A stretch of DNA of 64,000 nucleotides from Butyrivibrio sp. M55. GTDB taxonomy: Bacteria; Bacillota; Clostridia; Lachnospirales; Lachnospiraceae. The position numbers were made by a program, and so were the translations under genes. The notes beneath the pieces are model-generated. The model did no database searches and had not been told where the DNA came from. It worked only from the letters and a program-made list of their open reading frames with translations. The DNA lies in assembly GCF_900116865.1 (NCBI RefSeq), contig NZ_FPCD01000005.1, forward strand, positions 1 through 64,000, in the 5' to 3' direction. Positions 25,741 through 34,764 of this stretch are shown piece after piece. How positions within the stretch are numbered: the first letter of the stretch is position 1; the number at the start of each line of letters is the position of its first letter.

Positions 25741-26655
25741 ATGAAATTTACCAAAATGCACGGCTGCGGCAACGATTATGTATATGTGGATGGAGGAAAA
25801 GAAAACGTTCCTTCCGGGAAAAAGTCTCAAGTGGCACAGATGGTCTCAGACCGCCACTTCGGAATCGGCTCCGACGGAATCATTTTCATAAATCCCGTTG
25901 ACGATCCTAATATTGATTTTGAAATGGAAATGTACAATGCGGACGGTTCACGCTCTGAGATGTGCGGAAACGGCATCAGATGCGTTGCTAAATACGTCTA
26001 TGACAAAAAGCTCACAGATAAGACCAACCTTACAATCGTAAGCGCAGGCAAAAAGAAATATATAGATCTGACAATCGGATCTGACGGGCTTGTAGAAACC
26101 GTTAAAGTTGACATGGGCGCTCCCATCCTTGACTCTGCAAGCGTTCCCGTTTCGGTATCCGATGAACTTCTTTCAAAAGACAATAAAAAGTATGAAATCC
26201 TTTCCAAGGAATACGGAAGACTCACTGTAGATGTTCCTATAGAAGTTTCAGGAAAAACATGGCACATGACATGCGTTTCAATGGGTAATCCCCACTGCGT
26301 TGTTTTCCTTCCTGAAAGTGAAGACCTTGCAAACTTTGACATTGAAGCCGTAGGACCCTTATTTGAAAATCACAAAGTATTCCCTAACCGCACCAATACT
26401 GAGTTCGTAAAGATTGATGACAAGAACAACGTACACATGAGAGTTTGGGAACGTGGAACAGGCGAAACTCTTGCCTGCGGAACAGGTTGCTGCGCTACAA
26501 CAGTTGCCTGCATACTTAACGGACTTACAGATACAGAAGTTACCGTACATGTTCTCGGCGGTGACATCAAATGCTCCTGGGATAAAAATCCCGAATCGCC
26601 CGTGATCATGGAAGGCCCGGCGACTACTGTGTTTGAAGGCGAGATTGAGATATAA
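25741..26655 (+). CDS. dapF: Diaminopimelate epimerase
   Basis: The 304-aa enzyme interconverts LL- and meso-diaminopimelate without cofactor. The two catalytic cysteines are visible in MCGNGIRC and in ACGTGCCA, and the start has the typical KMHGCGNDY. The start follows GAGGTACCCAAT. With dapL across the shared 219-bp promoter gap it completes the last steps before meso-DAP. Confidence 0.96.
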   Translation: MKFTKMHGCGNDYVYVDGGKENVPSGKKSQVAQMVSDRHFGIGSDGIIFINPVDDPNIDFEMEMYNADGSRSEMCGNGIRCVAKYVYDKKLTDKTNLTIVSAGKKKYIDLTIGSDGLVETVKVDMGAPILDSASVPVSVSDELLSKDNKKYEILSKEYGRLTVDVPIEVSGKTWHMTCVSMGNPHCVVFLPESEDLANFDIEAVGPLFENHKVFPNRTNTEFVKIDDKNNVHMRVWERGTGETLACGTGCCATTVACILNGLTDTEVTVHVLGGDIKCSWDKNPESPVIMEGPATTVFEGEIEI

Positions 26656-26665
26656 AATTCTGTAT

Positions 26666-26739
26666 GGACCAAGGGGACGGGGTTAGTGGATCATTTTTGA
26701 AAAACAAAAATGATCCACTAACCCCGTCCCCTTGATCCA
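26666..26739. repeat. Long near-perfect hairpin element between dapF and the next gene
   Basis: Two 29-bp arms (26671-26699 and 26705-26733) are perfectly complementary around an AAAAA loop, and pairing extends outwards to about 34 bp with one mismatch. The outer part is G/C-rich (AAGGGGACGGGG). There is no T-run, so it is more like a REP-type mobile repeat than a plain terminator, although it can separate the convergent genes. Confidence 0.75.
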
Positions 26740-26746
26740 CATATAT

Positions 26747-28459
26747 TCACCTTGGCTTAAAGCCGTCTTTCACAGTTGTCCCTATCGGCTCACTTCGATT
26801 CATCATATCGCCGTAGCATGAACTCGGACAATTATAGTAGCTGTTTACTTCATCGTCCTCATGAACGGTATTGTAGACAATTACTCCGTTCATATCAATT
26901 CTTTCCGTCTCAGAATCGGCAAAAGGAATCGGCGTTACATAAAAGCCGTCTTTCACATGTTCCAAAAAGCGATTCTTATCTACCTTAAGATAATGAGCCG
27001 TCCAGTTTCCGAAACATACAACTGCGATAGCTACCATTGCAAATCTAAGAAACGCTTTTCCCTTGAATAAATTCTCCGCAAGATCCATAGCCGAACAAAG
27101 CGGAAGAAGCATAAGAAATGCCAGTCCGTATCTGATAAACGGCGCGGTAAAGAACCACATCGCAATGTTGATAAACACGGTGATATAAAACATTGCAACA
27201 TCCGCACGAATCTTTTTTCTAACTGTCCTGATAATAAGATTAAGAAACACAGCCCCCGCTCCCGCTACCTGGAACAAAATAAGGAGTTTCTCATAAAACC
27301 TTTTTCTTTCCCACCAGATTGGAAGCCACACGGATATTCCTTCTTTTATACCGTCCTCAACACTCGCTGTATCCTGAAGTTCTCTGCCCCAGACTTTGAT
27401 CTGATCTGCGTCAAACTTCATGTACTCGGCAGGAACCTTCCAGACAACGTTAAACAGATCTATCGCTTCCGCAGGATATAATAGCCATCCCGAGATTATC
27501 ACATTCCTTACAAGATACGGAAGGAAGGACAAAAAACCTATCACTATAAAAGAAACCGTCTCTTTTGTCATCTTCTTTTTTACCAGAAGAATAAAAGGAA
27601 GAACCGCAAGCACAACAAGCGCCGCCGCGGAAAGCTTCATGCTGACCGTAAATATTGAAAGAACCGCAAGGTATCCGTATACAGGAATATCATCGGTATT
27701 ATCTTTTTTCTCAACTGCCTGAGTGATCCACGCGCACATGATGTATAGCACCATGTACATCGCTCCGTAGTCCGTTGCCGGCGACTGCAGATATTCAAGA
27801 GCCGTAATGCCGTAAATGATTATCGCAAGTCTCGCCATATCAGCCGTATGGCCCGCGCGAGATGTCCACTTCATAAGGCCGCAAACGGCGTAGCAGGTGA
27901 AAAGAGCCATGATAAACCCTGTCATCGTATGAAGCGCAAACGGCAGGATAAAACTCAGCGTAAACAGCGCACAAAGCGCAAGATACGAACTGTTATATGC
28001 AAAATGTAACTGGAAATTACCGATACCCTTTATGACACCATACTCTTCAATTATCCTGATTGCCTGAGCATGATAGATGCCCGTATCCCTGTGGAATACG
28101 CCTCTCGACGCATAAAAAGCGGATATAAGCACGATGATAAAGCAGACAACACCCTCTTTTGACCTGAATCTCTTTTTTACATTTATAAGAAGTGCACTGA
28201 CTTTCTTGCGACATTTATAAGCTCCGATTGCAAGAATCATGAGCATCAAGGCATGACATACCGCCCCTACCTTATAAAAGATACTGAAACACTCGGCATA
28301 TACTGTAAGCGTCACCAAACCAGTGGTAACGATGCCTGTAATACCGATTCTCTCTACGTTCGGAACGGGAATAACCCTTGAAAGAACTTTTCTTATCGTC
28401 ACTCCCGCAATAAGACAAACCAAAAATATATAAATATAGCTGAGTAATACTACAACCAT
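26747..28459 (-). CDS. Polytopic membrane protein, possibly GT-C glycosyltransferase-like
   Basis: The 570-aa product has roughly ten or more membrane helices and a periplasm-side C-terminal domain of about 80 residues. An early loop contains FHRDTGIYHAQAIRIIEEYG (around residues 120-140). This resembles the acidic motif loop of LIC_10190-type and other GT-C-like membrane proteins that handle polyprenol-linked sugars. A direct enzymatic role is inference. The start follows GAGGAATAGTGT. A methyltransferase gene lies 50 bp upstream on the same strand. Confidence 0.65.
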   Translation of the reverse strand: MVVVLLSYIYIFLVCLIAGVTIRKVLSRVIPVPNVERIGITGIVTTGLVTLTVYAECFSIFYKVGAVCHALMLMILAIGAYKCRKKVSALLINVKKRFRSKEGVVCFIIVLISAFYASRGVFHRDTGIYHAQAIRIIEEYGVIKGIGNFQLHFAYNSSYLALCALFTLSFILPFALHTMTGFIMALFTCYAVCGLMKWTSRAGHTADMARLAIIIYGITALEYLQSPATDYGAMYMVLYIMCAWITQAVEKKDNTDDIPVYGYLAVLSIFTVSMKLSAAALVVLAVLPFILLVKKKMTKETVSFIVIGFLSFLPYLVRNVIISGWLLYPAEAIDLFNVVWKVPAEYMKFDADQIKVWGRELQDTASVEDGIKEGISVWLPIWWERKRFYEKLLILFQVAGAGAVFLNLIIRTVRKKIRADVAMFYITVFINIAMWFFTAPFIRYGLAFLMLLPLCSAMDLAENLFKGKAFLRFAMVAIAVVCFGNWTAHYLKVDKNRFLEHVKDGFYVTPIPFADSETERIDMNGVIVYNTVHEDDEVNSYYNCPSSCYGDMMNRSEPIGTTVKDGFKPR

Positions 28460-28509
28460 ACACTATTCCTCACATTCAATCAGCACGGACATTCACAGCG
28501 AAACACCGA

Positions 28510-29355
28510 TCAATGTATTTCTTTCGCCGCATCTTTGCCGCACTCACCCGCAACAATATAAATTCTCTCACTTTCCTCTGTCGGAGCCTCATGGGTATCC
28601 GCATCGTAACATGCAATAAACTTAAGTCCCGCCTTTTCCACAAAAGACTTCATCTCATCAAGCGTATATCCCCTCTGATAATGAGTCTCAACGGAGCGCT
28701 TGAACACATCGTCCTCACCGCATTTTGCAAATATCGTAAGGTCATATTCATTGATATGCTCTTCATCGTGATAATAATTATCCCAGATGAAGCTGCAATC
28801 CTCGCGATTCTCCGCTATCGTCACATCGCCGATCACATCTCTGTATTTGTGAAGCGTATTGAAGTCAAATATGAATACTCCGTTAGGGAAAAGAAAATTA
28901 TTCACAAGTTTAAATGTCTCGATAACATCCTCATCCTCAAGAAGGTAATTGACACTGTCGCACACGCTAAGCACCGTTCCACAGGTACAGTAAAGGTCAA
29001 GCTCTCTCATATCCTGCTCAAGATACATGACGTTAAGTCCTTCGGCCGCAGTCTTCTTCCTGGCAATATCAAGCATATCGGATGACATATCTATTCCGAT
29101 TATATCATAGCCGCGCTTCGCCATATTCAGGGTAAAAGAACCTGTTCCGCAGCCTAGTTCAACGATAAGGTTCTTTTCTTCTTCAAGCGCCTGCTCGGTA
29201 TCTTCCTCTGTCGTATACTCGGAAGCATCGCTTTTTGCCGGCTTTGTAACGCCGAACTTATTCATCAATTCCACTATAAAATCACCCCATACGTCGTATG
29301 GGGTTTCATCCATGAATGTGTCATATACATTTGCAAAATCTGTGTATGCGTCCAT
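28510..29355 (-). CDS. SAM-dependent methyltransferase
   Basis: The 281-aa protein has a class I methyltransferase core. The SAM-binding LVELGCGTGSFTLNMA motif lies near residue 82, followed by GIDMSSDML (motif II) and LSVCDSVNYLL (motif IV region). An acidic, low-complexity stretch at about 40-60 (TTEEDTEQALEEEKN) interrupts the N-terminal part, which is unusual. The substrate is unknown. The start follows AAAGGATTAAAT. The gene sits between a small membrane protein and a polytopic membrane protein, with 50 bp or less on either side. Confidence 0.85.
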   Translation of the reverse strand: MDAYTDFANVYDTFMDETPYDVWGDFIVELMNKFGVTKPAKSDASEYTTEEDTEQALEEEKNLIVELGCGTGSFTLNMAKRGYDIIGIDMSSDMLDIARKKTAAEGLNVMYLEQDMRELDLYCTCGTVLSVCDSVNYLLEDEDVIETFKLVNNFLFPNGVFIFDFNTLHKYRDVIGDVTIAENREDCSFIWDNYYHDEEHINEYDLTIFAKCGEDDVFKRSVETHYQRGYTLDEMKSFVEKAGLKFIACYDADTHEAPTEESERIYIVAGECGKDAAKEIH

Positions 29356-29382
29356 ATTTAATCCTTTGCCACAACTAAATGA

Positions 29383-29853
29383 TCAGAACAAGCTGATTAT
29401 AAGTTGTATTGCCTTAGTTCCAAGTCCCATAATAATACCCGCAAGAACCACTCCGCAAACAACTGCTTTAACACTCTTCTTAAAATCCATATCGAGGATT
29501 GAAGCAGCAAGCGTACCTGTCCAAGCACCTGTTCCCGGAAGCGGAATACCTACAAATAAGAAAAGTGCCCAGTACAAGCTATTTCCGGCTTTCTCTTTTA
29601 ATTTTTCTCCGCCCTTATGTCCCTTTTCAAGACAGAAAGTAAAAAATCCTCCGATAACCGGCTTATCTTTTCCCCACTCAAGAACTTTTCTTGCAAAGAA
29701 GAAAATAAAAGGCATCGGAAGCATATTACCGATAATTGCGACAATGTAGCTTGGAAGTATCGGTAGTCCATTAGCGATAGCGTAAGGCACTGCAACTCTA
29801 AGTTCTACCAAAGGAACCATTGAAATCAAAAAAACAATTAAATACTTCACCAT
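29383..29853 (-). CDS. Small multidrug-export-like membrane protein (COG2426 type)
   Basis: The 156-aa product is hydrophobic with about four membrane segments and matches the COG2426 type small membrane proteins. The LRVAVPYAIANGLPI and GIPLPGTGAWTGTLAAS segments are distinctive. Annotated transport activity in the family is weakly supported. The start follows GGAGTTTTGTTTAATT. It is the first gene of a minus-strand run with the methyltransferase. Confidence 0.78.
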   Translation of the reverse strand: MVKYLIVFLISMVPLVELRVAVPYAIANGLPILPSYIVAIIGNMLPMPFIFFFARKVLEWGKDKPVIGGFFTFCLEKGHKGGEKLKEKAGNSLYWALFLFVGIPLPGTGAWTGTLAASILDMDFKKSVKAVVCGVVLAGIIMGLGTKAIQLIISLF

Positions 29854-29955
29854 AATTAAACAAAACTCCTTATCAAATACTGTTGGCAGCTTGATCCTGC
29901 CATCTCATAATATCCATCTTCTTGACATATATGACCTTTATTAACATTCTTGATA

Positions 29956-30189
29956 TAAAAAGTCATGTATTTCTCAAGCTTCATCCTGTCTTTCATACCA
30001 CTCACATGACTTTTTTGCCGCTTTTCTTCATAAAAGTCATACTTGCTCAGGTCTTCAGCCTGCTTTTCATTACTCTCACATGACTTTTTTGCAACTTTTC
30101 TTCATAAAAGTCATACTTGCTCAGGTCATCGGCCTGCTTTTCATACCACTCACATGACTTTTTTGCAGCTTTTCTTCATAAAAGTCATA
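29956..30189. repeat. 74-bp tandem repeat, about three units
   Basis: Units begin at 30003, 30077 and 30151 (period exactly 74), the last one partial, and a diverged partial unit precedes at about 29956-30002. Each contains the inverted pair ATGACTTTT / AAAAGTCAT, so each can form a hairpin. No open frame or spacer variation suggests CRISPR. This array fills most of the 372-bp gap before hisC. Confidence 0.85.
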
Positions 30190-30225
30190 GTACAGCGTCT
30201 TGAAATAAAATGAGAAACAAAGATT

Positions 30226-31278
30226 TCATCCCAAAAATTCATTCAACTTCGCAATAAGAATATCCATCTCTTCATCCGTTCCGATTGATATTCTCAAATG
30301 ATCCTTGATCCTCGGTGCATCCCATCTTCTTACAATAATGTTGTTTGCCCTGAGGTAATCAAAGATTTCTTTTCCGGACTTCTCTTTGTGCTTAGCAAAG
30401 ACAAAGTTAGTCTTGGAATCTGCAAACTCAAAACCAAGCTCGCGAAGCTCTGCCTTAACGCGCTCTCTGGTGTTAACGATCATGCTTACAGTCTTTTCAA
30501 AATAAGCTTTGTCCTTAACCGCAAGAGCACCAAGCTCAAGTGCCGGAATATTCATGGTATATGAATTGTACGCAAACTTCACGTCAAGAAGATATTTAAT
30601 AATCTTCTTGCAACCAAACGCATAACCAATTCTCATTCCCGCCATCGAACGTGACTTTGAAAAAGTCTGAACAACCAACAGGTTATCATACTTGCTTATC
30701 AAAGGCAAAACCGACTGTCCGCCGAAATCAGCGTAAGCTTCATCAACAATAACAACCACGTCGGGATTTCTTTTTATAACTTCCTCAACGGCATCTATCG
30801 GAAGCTGTGCGCCCGTGGGTGCGTTGGGATTAGCAAGAACCACACCGCCGTTCTCACCAAAGTAATCCTCTATCCTTACAGAGAAATCATCAAGTAGAGG
30901 AATCTGCTTATAAGGAATTCTTAAAAGCTCTGCCCAAACATCATAGAACGAATATGTTATATCCGGGAAAAAAATCGGCTTATCCGAATTAAAAAACGTC
31001 ATAAAAGCCATTGCAAGCACATCATCGGAGCCAACTCCGACAAAAACGTTATCCTTATCAACCTTGTAGAAATCAGCTATTGCCTCCACAAGAACATCGC
31101 AGGTAGGATCGGGATATTTCTTAAAACTTTCCGCATCCATATTCTTAAGTGCCTCCTGAACCGCAGGAGCCGGCGGATAAGGATTTTCATTTGTATTAAG
31201 CTTGATTATATTCTTAATCTTGGGCTGCTCACCGGGTGTATACGGAACAACCTTACGTACGTTTTCTTCCCAACTCAT
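30226..31278 (-). CDS. hisC: Histidinol-phosphate aminotransferase
   Basis: The 350-aa PLP enzyme transaminates imidazole acetol phosphate in histidine synthesis. The PLP lysine is in TFSKSRSMAGMRIGY, and LANPNAPTG and IVDEAYADFG precede it. NTNENPYPPAP near the start is also typical. The start follows GAGGAGAATATT. It stands alone, without other his genes. Some family members also transaminate aromatic amino acids, so the substrate range may be broader. Confidence 0.9.
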   Translation of the reverse strand: MSWEENVRKVVPYTPGEQPKIKNIIKLNTNENPYPPAPAVQEALKNMDAESFKKYPDPTCDVLVEAIADFYKVDKDNVFVGVGSDDVLAMAFMTFFNSDKPIFFPDITYSFYDVWAELLRIPYKQIPLLDDFSVRIEDYFGENGGVVLANPNAPTGAQLPIDAVEEVIKRNPDVVVIVDEAYADFGGQSVLPLISKYDNLLVVQTFSKSRSMAGMRIGYAFGCKKIIKYLLDVKFAYNSYTMNIPALELGALAVKDKAYFEKTVSMIVNTRERVKAELRELGFEFADSKTNFVFAKHKEKSGKEIFDYLRANNIIVRRWDAPRIKDHLRISIGTDEEMDILIAKLNEFLG

Positions 31279-31346
31279 AATATTCTCCTCATCTTGCTGT
31301 ATGGCACATTTTTGTGCACAGTAACGATATTATAACTTAAAAAAGA

Positions 31347-31377
31347 GCGCCTATGCAAATTATCTTTGCATAGGCGC
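31347..31377 (-). terminator. Terminator of the exopolysaccharide control operon
   Basis: Perfect 13-bp arms GCGCCTATGCAAA (31347-31359) and TTTGCATAGGCGC (31365-31377) flank a 5-base loop, followed on the minus strand by CTCTTTTTT. It ends the transcript of the coiled-coil gene at 31408. Confidence 0.88.
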
Positions 31378-31407
31378 CCTTCAATAATCATTTTTTATCT
31401 GAACCAA

Positions 31408-32319
31408 TCAGTGTGTCGCTGTAGCAACCGCTGCAACTCTTACGAATGCAAGAGGTCCGTGCTGGGTAAGATTAACTGTTACGTGGTTGTCTGTAACCGA
31501 TGAAACAAGTACCTGAACCCAGTTCTTGCCCTGAAGCTGATATACTGCGATGGTATCGTTTGCAAATACGCCGGTAACAGTGAAATTCACCTGTGCAGTC
31601 TTAAATGAAACTCCGGGTGAGCTTGTTGTTACACAGTGAAGAAGTGTGCCACCCACGCTGTTTGCATACTTGTTTGCTGAACTGAGAACTCCTGATGTGG
31701 GAGCTGCAAGTGTAAATGTAACGTTGCTCTTTCCACCGTTGATCTGAACGTGTCCGCCCTGAGCAACATATCCGCCGTATCCGTCGCCAACTGCATTATT
31801 TCTGCTAAGAATCTGTGCTCTTGAAGGAACCTCCTGCTTCTTAGGTCCTCTTGTTGCGTTTTTGTACTTTTCCTTATATGTATCTCTTGCCTTTACAGCC
31901 TCGTCAAGGCTCTTCTGTGTAGCCTCGAGCTGCTTTGTAAGTGCATTTTTCTGGTTAGTAAGTGCATTCTTCTGTTCAGTAAGTGTAGCATTATTCCTTT
32001 CCTGAGCCTGTTTGAAAGCTTCAAACTGCTGCTGAAGAGTCCTTATTGTACTCTCATTGCTAGCGTTCTGCGCCTGAAGATTCGCAACATCACTGCTCAG
32101 ATGCTCGTTTTCTGATTCCAGTCTACCTATCTGCTGATTTGCTGTATTGAGCTGATTTTGCAAATCCTGCGCAAGTCTGCTTGGATTTACTGTACTTCCC
32201 TCATTTGTACCTGTTCCTGTATTCCCCTCGGTAATACCAATACCCTCCGCAGCAAATACACATACGCAATTTGTCACCATAAGTGTACCTGCAACTGCAA
32301 GTGCCAGAATCTTTTTCAT
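31408..32319 (-). CDS. Secreted coiled-coil protein
   Basis: The 303-aa product has a signal peptide (about residues 1-24, cleavage after VFA). A coiled coil of about 110 residues (about 50-160) is rich in Gln, Asn and Leu, including a repeated NALT element. A basic segment follows, then a beta-rich C-terminal domain. The first part suggests a dimeric stalk. No cell-wall anchor is visible. It is the last gene of the exopolysaccharide control operon, 71 bp after the sortase-like gene, and may be a structural or assembly factor. That role is inferred from position only. Confidence 0.75.
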   Translation of the reverse strand: MKKILALAVAGTLMVTNCVCVFAAEGIGITEGNTGTGTNEGSTVNPSRLAQDLQNQLNTANQQIGRLESENEHLSSDVANLQAQNASNESTIRTLQQQFEAFKQAQERNNATLTEQKNALTNQKNALTKQLEATQKSLDEAVKARDTYKEKYKNATRGPKKQEVPSRAQILSRNNAVGDGYGGYVAQGGHVQINGGKSNVTFTLAAPTSGVLSSANKYANSVGGTLLHCVTTSSPGVSFKTAQVNFTVTGVFANDTIAVYQLQGKNWVQVLVSSVTDNHVTVNLTQHGPLAFVRVAAVATATH

Positions 32320-32390
32320 AATTGTTTGCCTCCGTTCCTTTATTAAACATTACTGATTTATCTGCAACTATTCAGCCTTATATCAAAGCA

Positions 32391-33173
32391 TTAGTATTCT
32401 TCATTTCCGTAATCAATCTCGCGATTTATATTCCCTGCCGCATCACCAACAAGGCATCCAACGACTACCGTCTGTTTACCGGGTTCGATCGTACTGTCTG
32501 TAGTAAGCGTAATAAGAAAATGCTCGGGAGAAAGCCCCGTTTCGCAGCCTTCCCTTATAATCTTATTCGCGTCGCCGTTATTATAGATCTCATCAATAAA
32601 CTCAGAACATCCCGAAGCATACGAGAAATCATATTGCTCAAGAAGCCTTGTATTATCGCGCGTATAAGCGGCAATTATGTAATATGTAAGGGAGTTGTCC
32701 TCCATATACACATATGCATATTCATGCTCATCAAAATATTTTTTGTCCAAAAAATTATTAAGTCCCGCAAACCTGCTTCCATCCGCAGGTGAAGCACCGT
32801 GAATGACCTCGTTGAAATCACACATATCATTCAGATTGGCCGCCTCGATATATATGGCACCGTTTGCATCCGGTTCTTTGAACTCATTATGATCACTGTA
32901 AAACAGATCGTCCCCTTCGGCATTTTGAAGGATCGGATAGTTGATCTCCGTATCCGGAATATACAGCCAGGCAAAAGCATCCTCGTTGAGTCTTTTTACA
33001 CTGTCAAAGCCCGACTCCTGCTCCGTTGGAAGTGTGCTCGTTTCATATCCCGTATTTCCCACGGAATTCGCTGCCTTCTTGGAACATCCTGTAAGGCAAA
33101 AAGCAATAAACAGTATAAAAAATCCTTTTACGGCTATCGTATCTATATCAATATATCGTCTTATTTTGTGCAT
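32391..33173 (-). CDS. Sortase-B-like lipoprotein without catalytic residues
   Basis: The 260-aa product starts with a lipoprotein signal ending in AFCLTGCS and then a class B sortase-like domain, with WLYIPDTEINYPILQ, DLFYSDHNEF, GAIYIEAAN, DGSRFAGLNNF and TVVVGCLV segments. At the usual catalytic histidine (YGHN) it has HGAS near residue 124. At the usual LSTC cysteine it reads ITLTTDST near 219. The following Arg is replaced by a KQT stretch. It therefore cannot act as a normal transpeptidase and is more likely a binding or scaffold protein. The start is uncertain; 33173 gives a normal signal peptide. The frame overlaps the LCP stop region, so it is translationally coupled. Confidence 0.75.
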   Translation of the reverse strand: MHKIRRYIDIDTIAVKGFFILFIAFCLTGCSKKAANSVGNTGYETSTLPTEQESGFDSVKRLNEDAFAWLYIPDTEINYPILQNAEGDDLFYSDHNEFKEPDANGAIYIEAANLNDMCDFNEVIHGASPADGSRFAGLNNFLDKKYFDEHEYAYVYMEDNSLTYYIIAAYTRDNTRLLEQYDFSYASGCSEFIDEIYNNGDANKIIREGCETGLSPEHFLITLTTDSTIEPGKQTVVVGCLVGDAAGNINREIDYGNEEY

Positions 33174-33177
33174 TACA

Positions 33178-34239
33178 TTAGTTCGCGTCATTAATTTTTT
33201 CATAAAAAACATTTATAATAGCCTCGTACAGACTATTTTCATCCGCATAAAATTCTTCATACTTGCCGTTTTTCTTGGTCTCTCCGTCAATCGTCACGAT
33301 ATCGTCCATATCGAACTTGTACGATACAAGAAACGGAGCCAGATAAGAAATCTCATCGGCAGAAATATTTGTAACCATCTTATCTCCGATCGAGGTAAAA
33401 AGCTCAACCGCCGCATTATTATTCTCCCTGCAAATAGTTCTTGCAGAATTAATAAAAGAATTTATGTACTGGCGCTGCCTCTCAAGTCTTGATCCATTCG
33501 AATTGGGAATATAGATATCTCTGCTCTTCACATAATGAAATGCCGTCTCTCCCTCAAGATGAACCCTTGCGCCCTTTTTAAGCTTTTTATCAAACTTGGT
33601 AAGATCCTCAAGTACAACAACGTCCACGCCGCCTACCTGATCGTTTATCGTAGGAATCGCACTCATATTTATAGCTGCATATCCGTGAATCGGAAGCTGG
33701 TGAAAAAGATTTGACACCGCCTTCACCTGATATTCGCAGGACTCTTCCATTCCATCGCCAAATCCATGCTGCAATGAAACCTGAGCCTTAGCTGTTGTCT
33801 GATATCTTCCGTACTCATCGTAAACATCGACATCAGTCATTGTATTTCTGTTGATGCCGATAATGCTTATTGACTGAGTGTGCGGATTAAGAGCAAGCAA
33901 AAACAATGCATCCGCCTGGCCTCCGTCGGTTCCCTCAGCCACCTTGGTAACGATCTCATCGTCCTTGTCGATACCCATTATTAAAAAAGTGATTATATCT
34001 TCATTGTAATCATAAACAGCACCGTTATATCTGATCCAGTCGTCCTGCCACTTGGTACTGCCTGTTGTATTGCCCTCATAGAGAGCAGACTTAGCCATCA
34101 CAGGTGCTGTTGTTGCCGATTTCGAATCAAGATTTGCTCTTCCGAAACCTCTCATTATTTCAAATCCAAGCAACGCCCCCGATATAATCGTCATAAGCAC
34201 TGCCCATATAATGAGAAAAATCTTTCCTTTTCCCCTCAT
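33178..34239 (-). CDS. LCP family (LytR-CpsA-Psr) phosphotransferase
   Basis: The 353-aa protein has an N-terminal transmembrane helix (about residues 5-26) and an extracellular LCP domain. The visible conserved parts are ITFLIMGIDKDDE, ADALFLLALNPHTQSISIIGINRNTM and RLERQRQYI. LCP enzymes transfer undecaprenyl-linked polymers (capsule, teichoic-acid-like glycans) to peptidoglycan. In the operon they come after the chain-length kinase and phosphatase, so this one likely attaches the exopolysaccharide. The start follows CTAGGAGTCAAGG. Confidence 0.9.
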   Translation of the reverse strand: MRGKGKIFLIIWAVLMTIISGALLGFEIMRGFGRANLDSKSATTAPVMAKSALYEGNTTGSTKWQDDWIRYNGAVYDYNEDIITFLIMGIDKDDEIVTKVAEGTDGGQADALFLLALNPHTQSISIIGINRNTMTDVDVYDEYGRYQTTAKAQVSLQHGFGDGMEESCEYQVKAVSNLFHQLPIHGYAAINMSAIPTINDQVGGVDVVVLEDLTKFDKKLKKGARVHLEGETAFHYVKSRDIYIPNSNGSRLERQRQYINSFINSARTICRENNNAAVELFTSIGDKMVTNISADEISYLAPFLVSYKFDMDDIVTIDGETKKNGKYEEFYADENSLYEAIINVFYEKINDAN

Positions 34240-34248
34240 CCTTGACTC

Positions 34249-34710
34249 CTAGTTACCGTTTGTTTCTTCTTCACTGTCGGCTGATGATGCCGATGTCGTG
34301 CTGTCCCCGTCTTCAAAAGAAAGTTTGGGGTGCATACCGTCCTCTATCTTATCAGAGGAATCACCGTTAAATTCTATATCCGCAATGTTTGCTGGAAAAA
34401 CTCTCGACTGTTTTGTTACGTTTCCGCTGTGATCGGCAACCGCATAGTAAACTACCGCTGTTTCCGCATCTTTGTTAAGAACCACCTTCTCAACAACTAT
34501 TCTGTCCGTAATGTCACCGTCCTTGGCGTCATATGCATTGATCCCTACGATAAGGTCTTTGTCTTTTGTCTCCGAATCATAAATTAGATCAAGTGCCGAA
34601 AACCTGAACTCGGGAGCCATCTTGTCGCTCCTTCCGTATGCCAAAACTATAAGAGCGATCATCACTCCGCTCAATATGGTAAAAAATATACCGAGTATAT
34701 TTCCTCTCAC
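34249..34710 (-). CDS. Small membrane-anchored protein with Ig-like segment
   Basis: The 153-aa protein has an N-terminal membrane helix, then an extracellular segment with the pattern VGINAYDAKDGDITDRI and VVYYAVADHSGNVTKQSRVF. This resembles DUF5011/HYR-type immunoglobulin-like domains. It ends in a Ser/Asp/Glu-rich tail. The start is GTG, set by GGAGGAAGAA five bases before it. It is placed between the BY-kinase and the LCP gene and is likely part of the exopolysaccharide machinery at the cell surface, role unknown. Confidence 0.72.
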   Translation of the reverse strand: MRGNILGIFFTILSGVMIALIVLAYGRSDKMAPEFRFSALDLIYDSETKDKDLIVGINAYDAKDGDITDRIVVEKVVLNKDAETAVVYYAVADHSGNVTKQSRVFPANIADIEFNGDSSDKIEDGMHPKLSFEDGDSTTSASSADSEEETNGN

Positions 34711-34764
34711 TTCTTCCTCCGAATGTGCTACATGCAGCCTTTTTGCTGCCGATAGTAATAATTC

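Noticed and set aside
28513..29085. Open frame opposite the methyltransferase
   Set aside because: It is a mirror of a conserved fold and has no ribosome site.
29956..30189. CRISPR array
   Set aside because: Repeat units of 74 bp are contiguous with no unique spacers and no cas genes nearby.
32322..32792. Open frame opposite the sortase-like gene
   Set aside because: Antisense, without family resemblance; the minus frame has a lipoprotein signal and sortase motifs.
32391..33173. Active class B sortase
   Set aside because: The histidine, cysteine and arginine positions of the active site are replaced.
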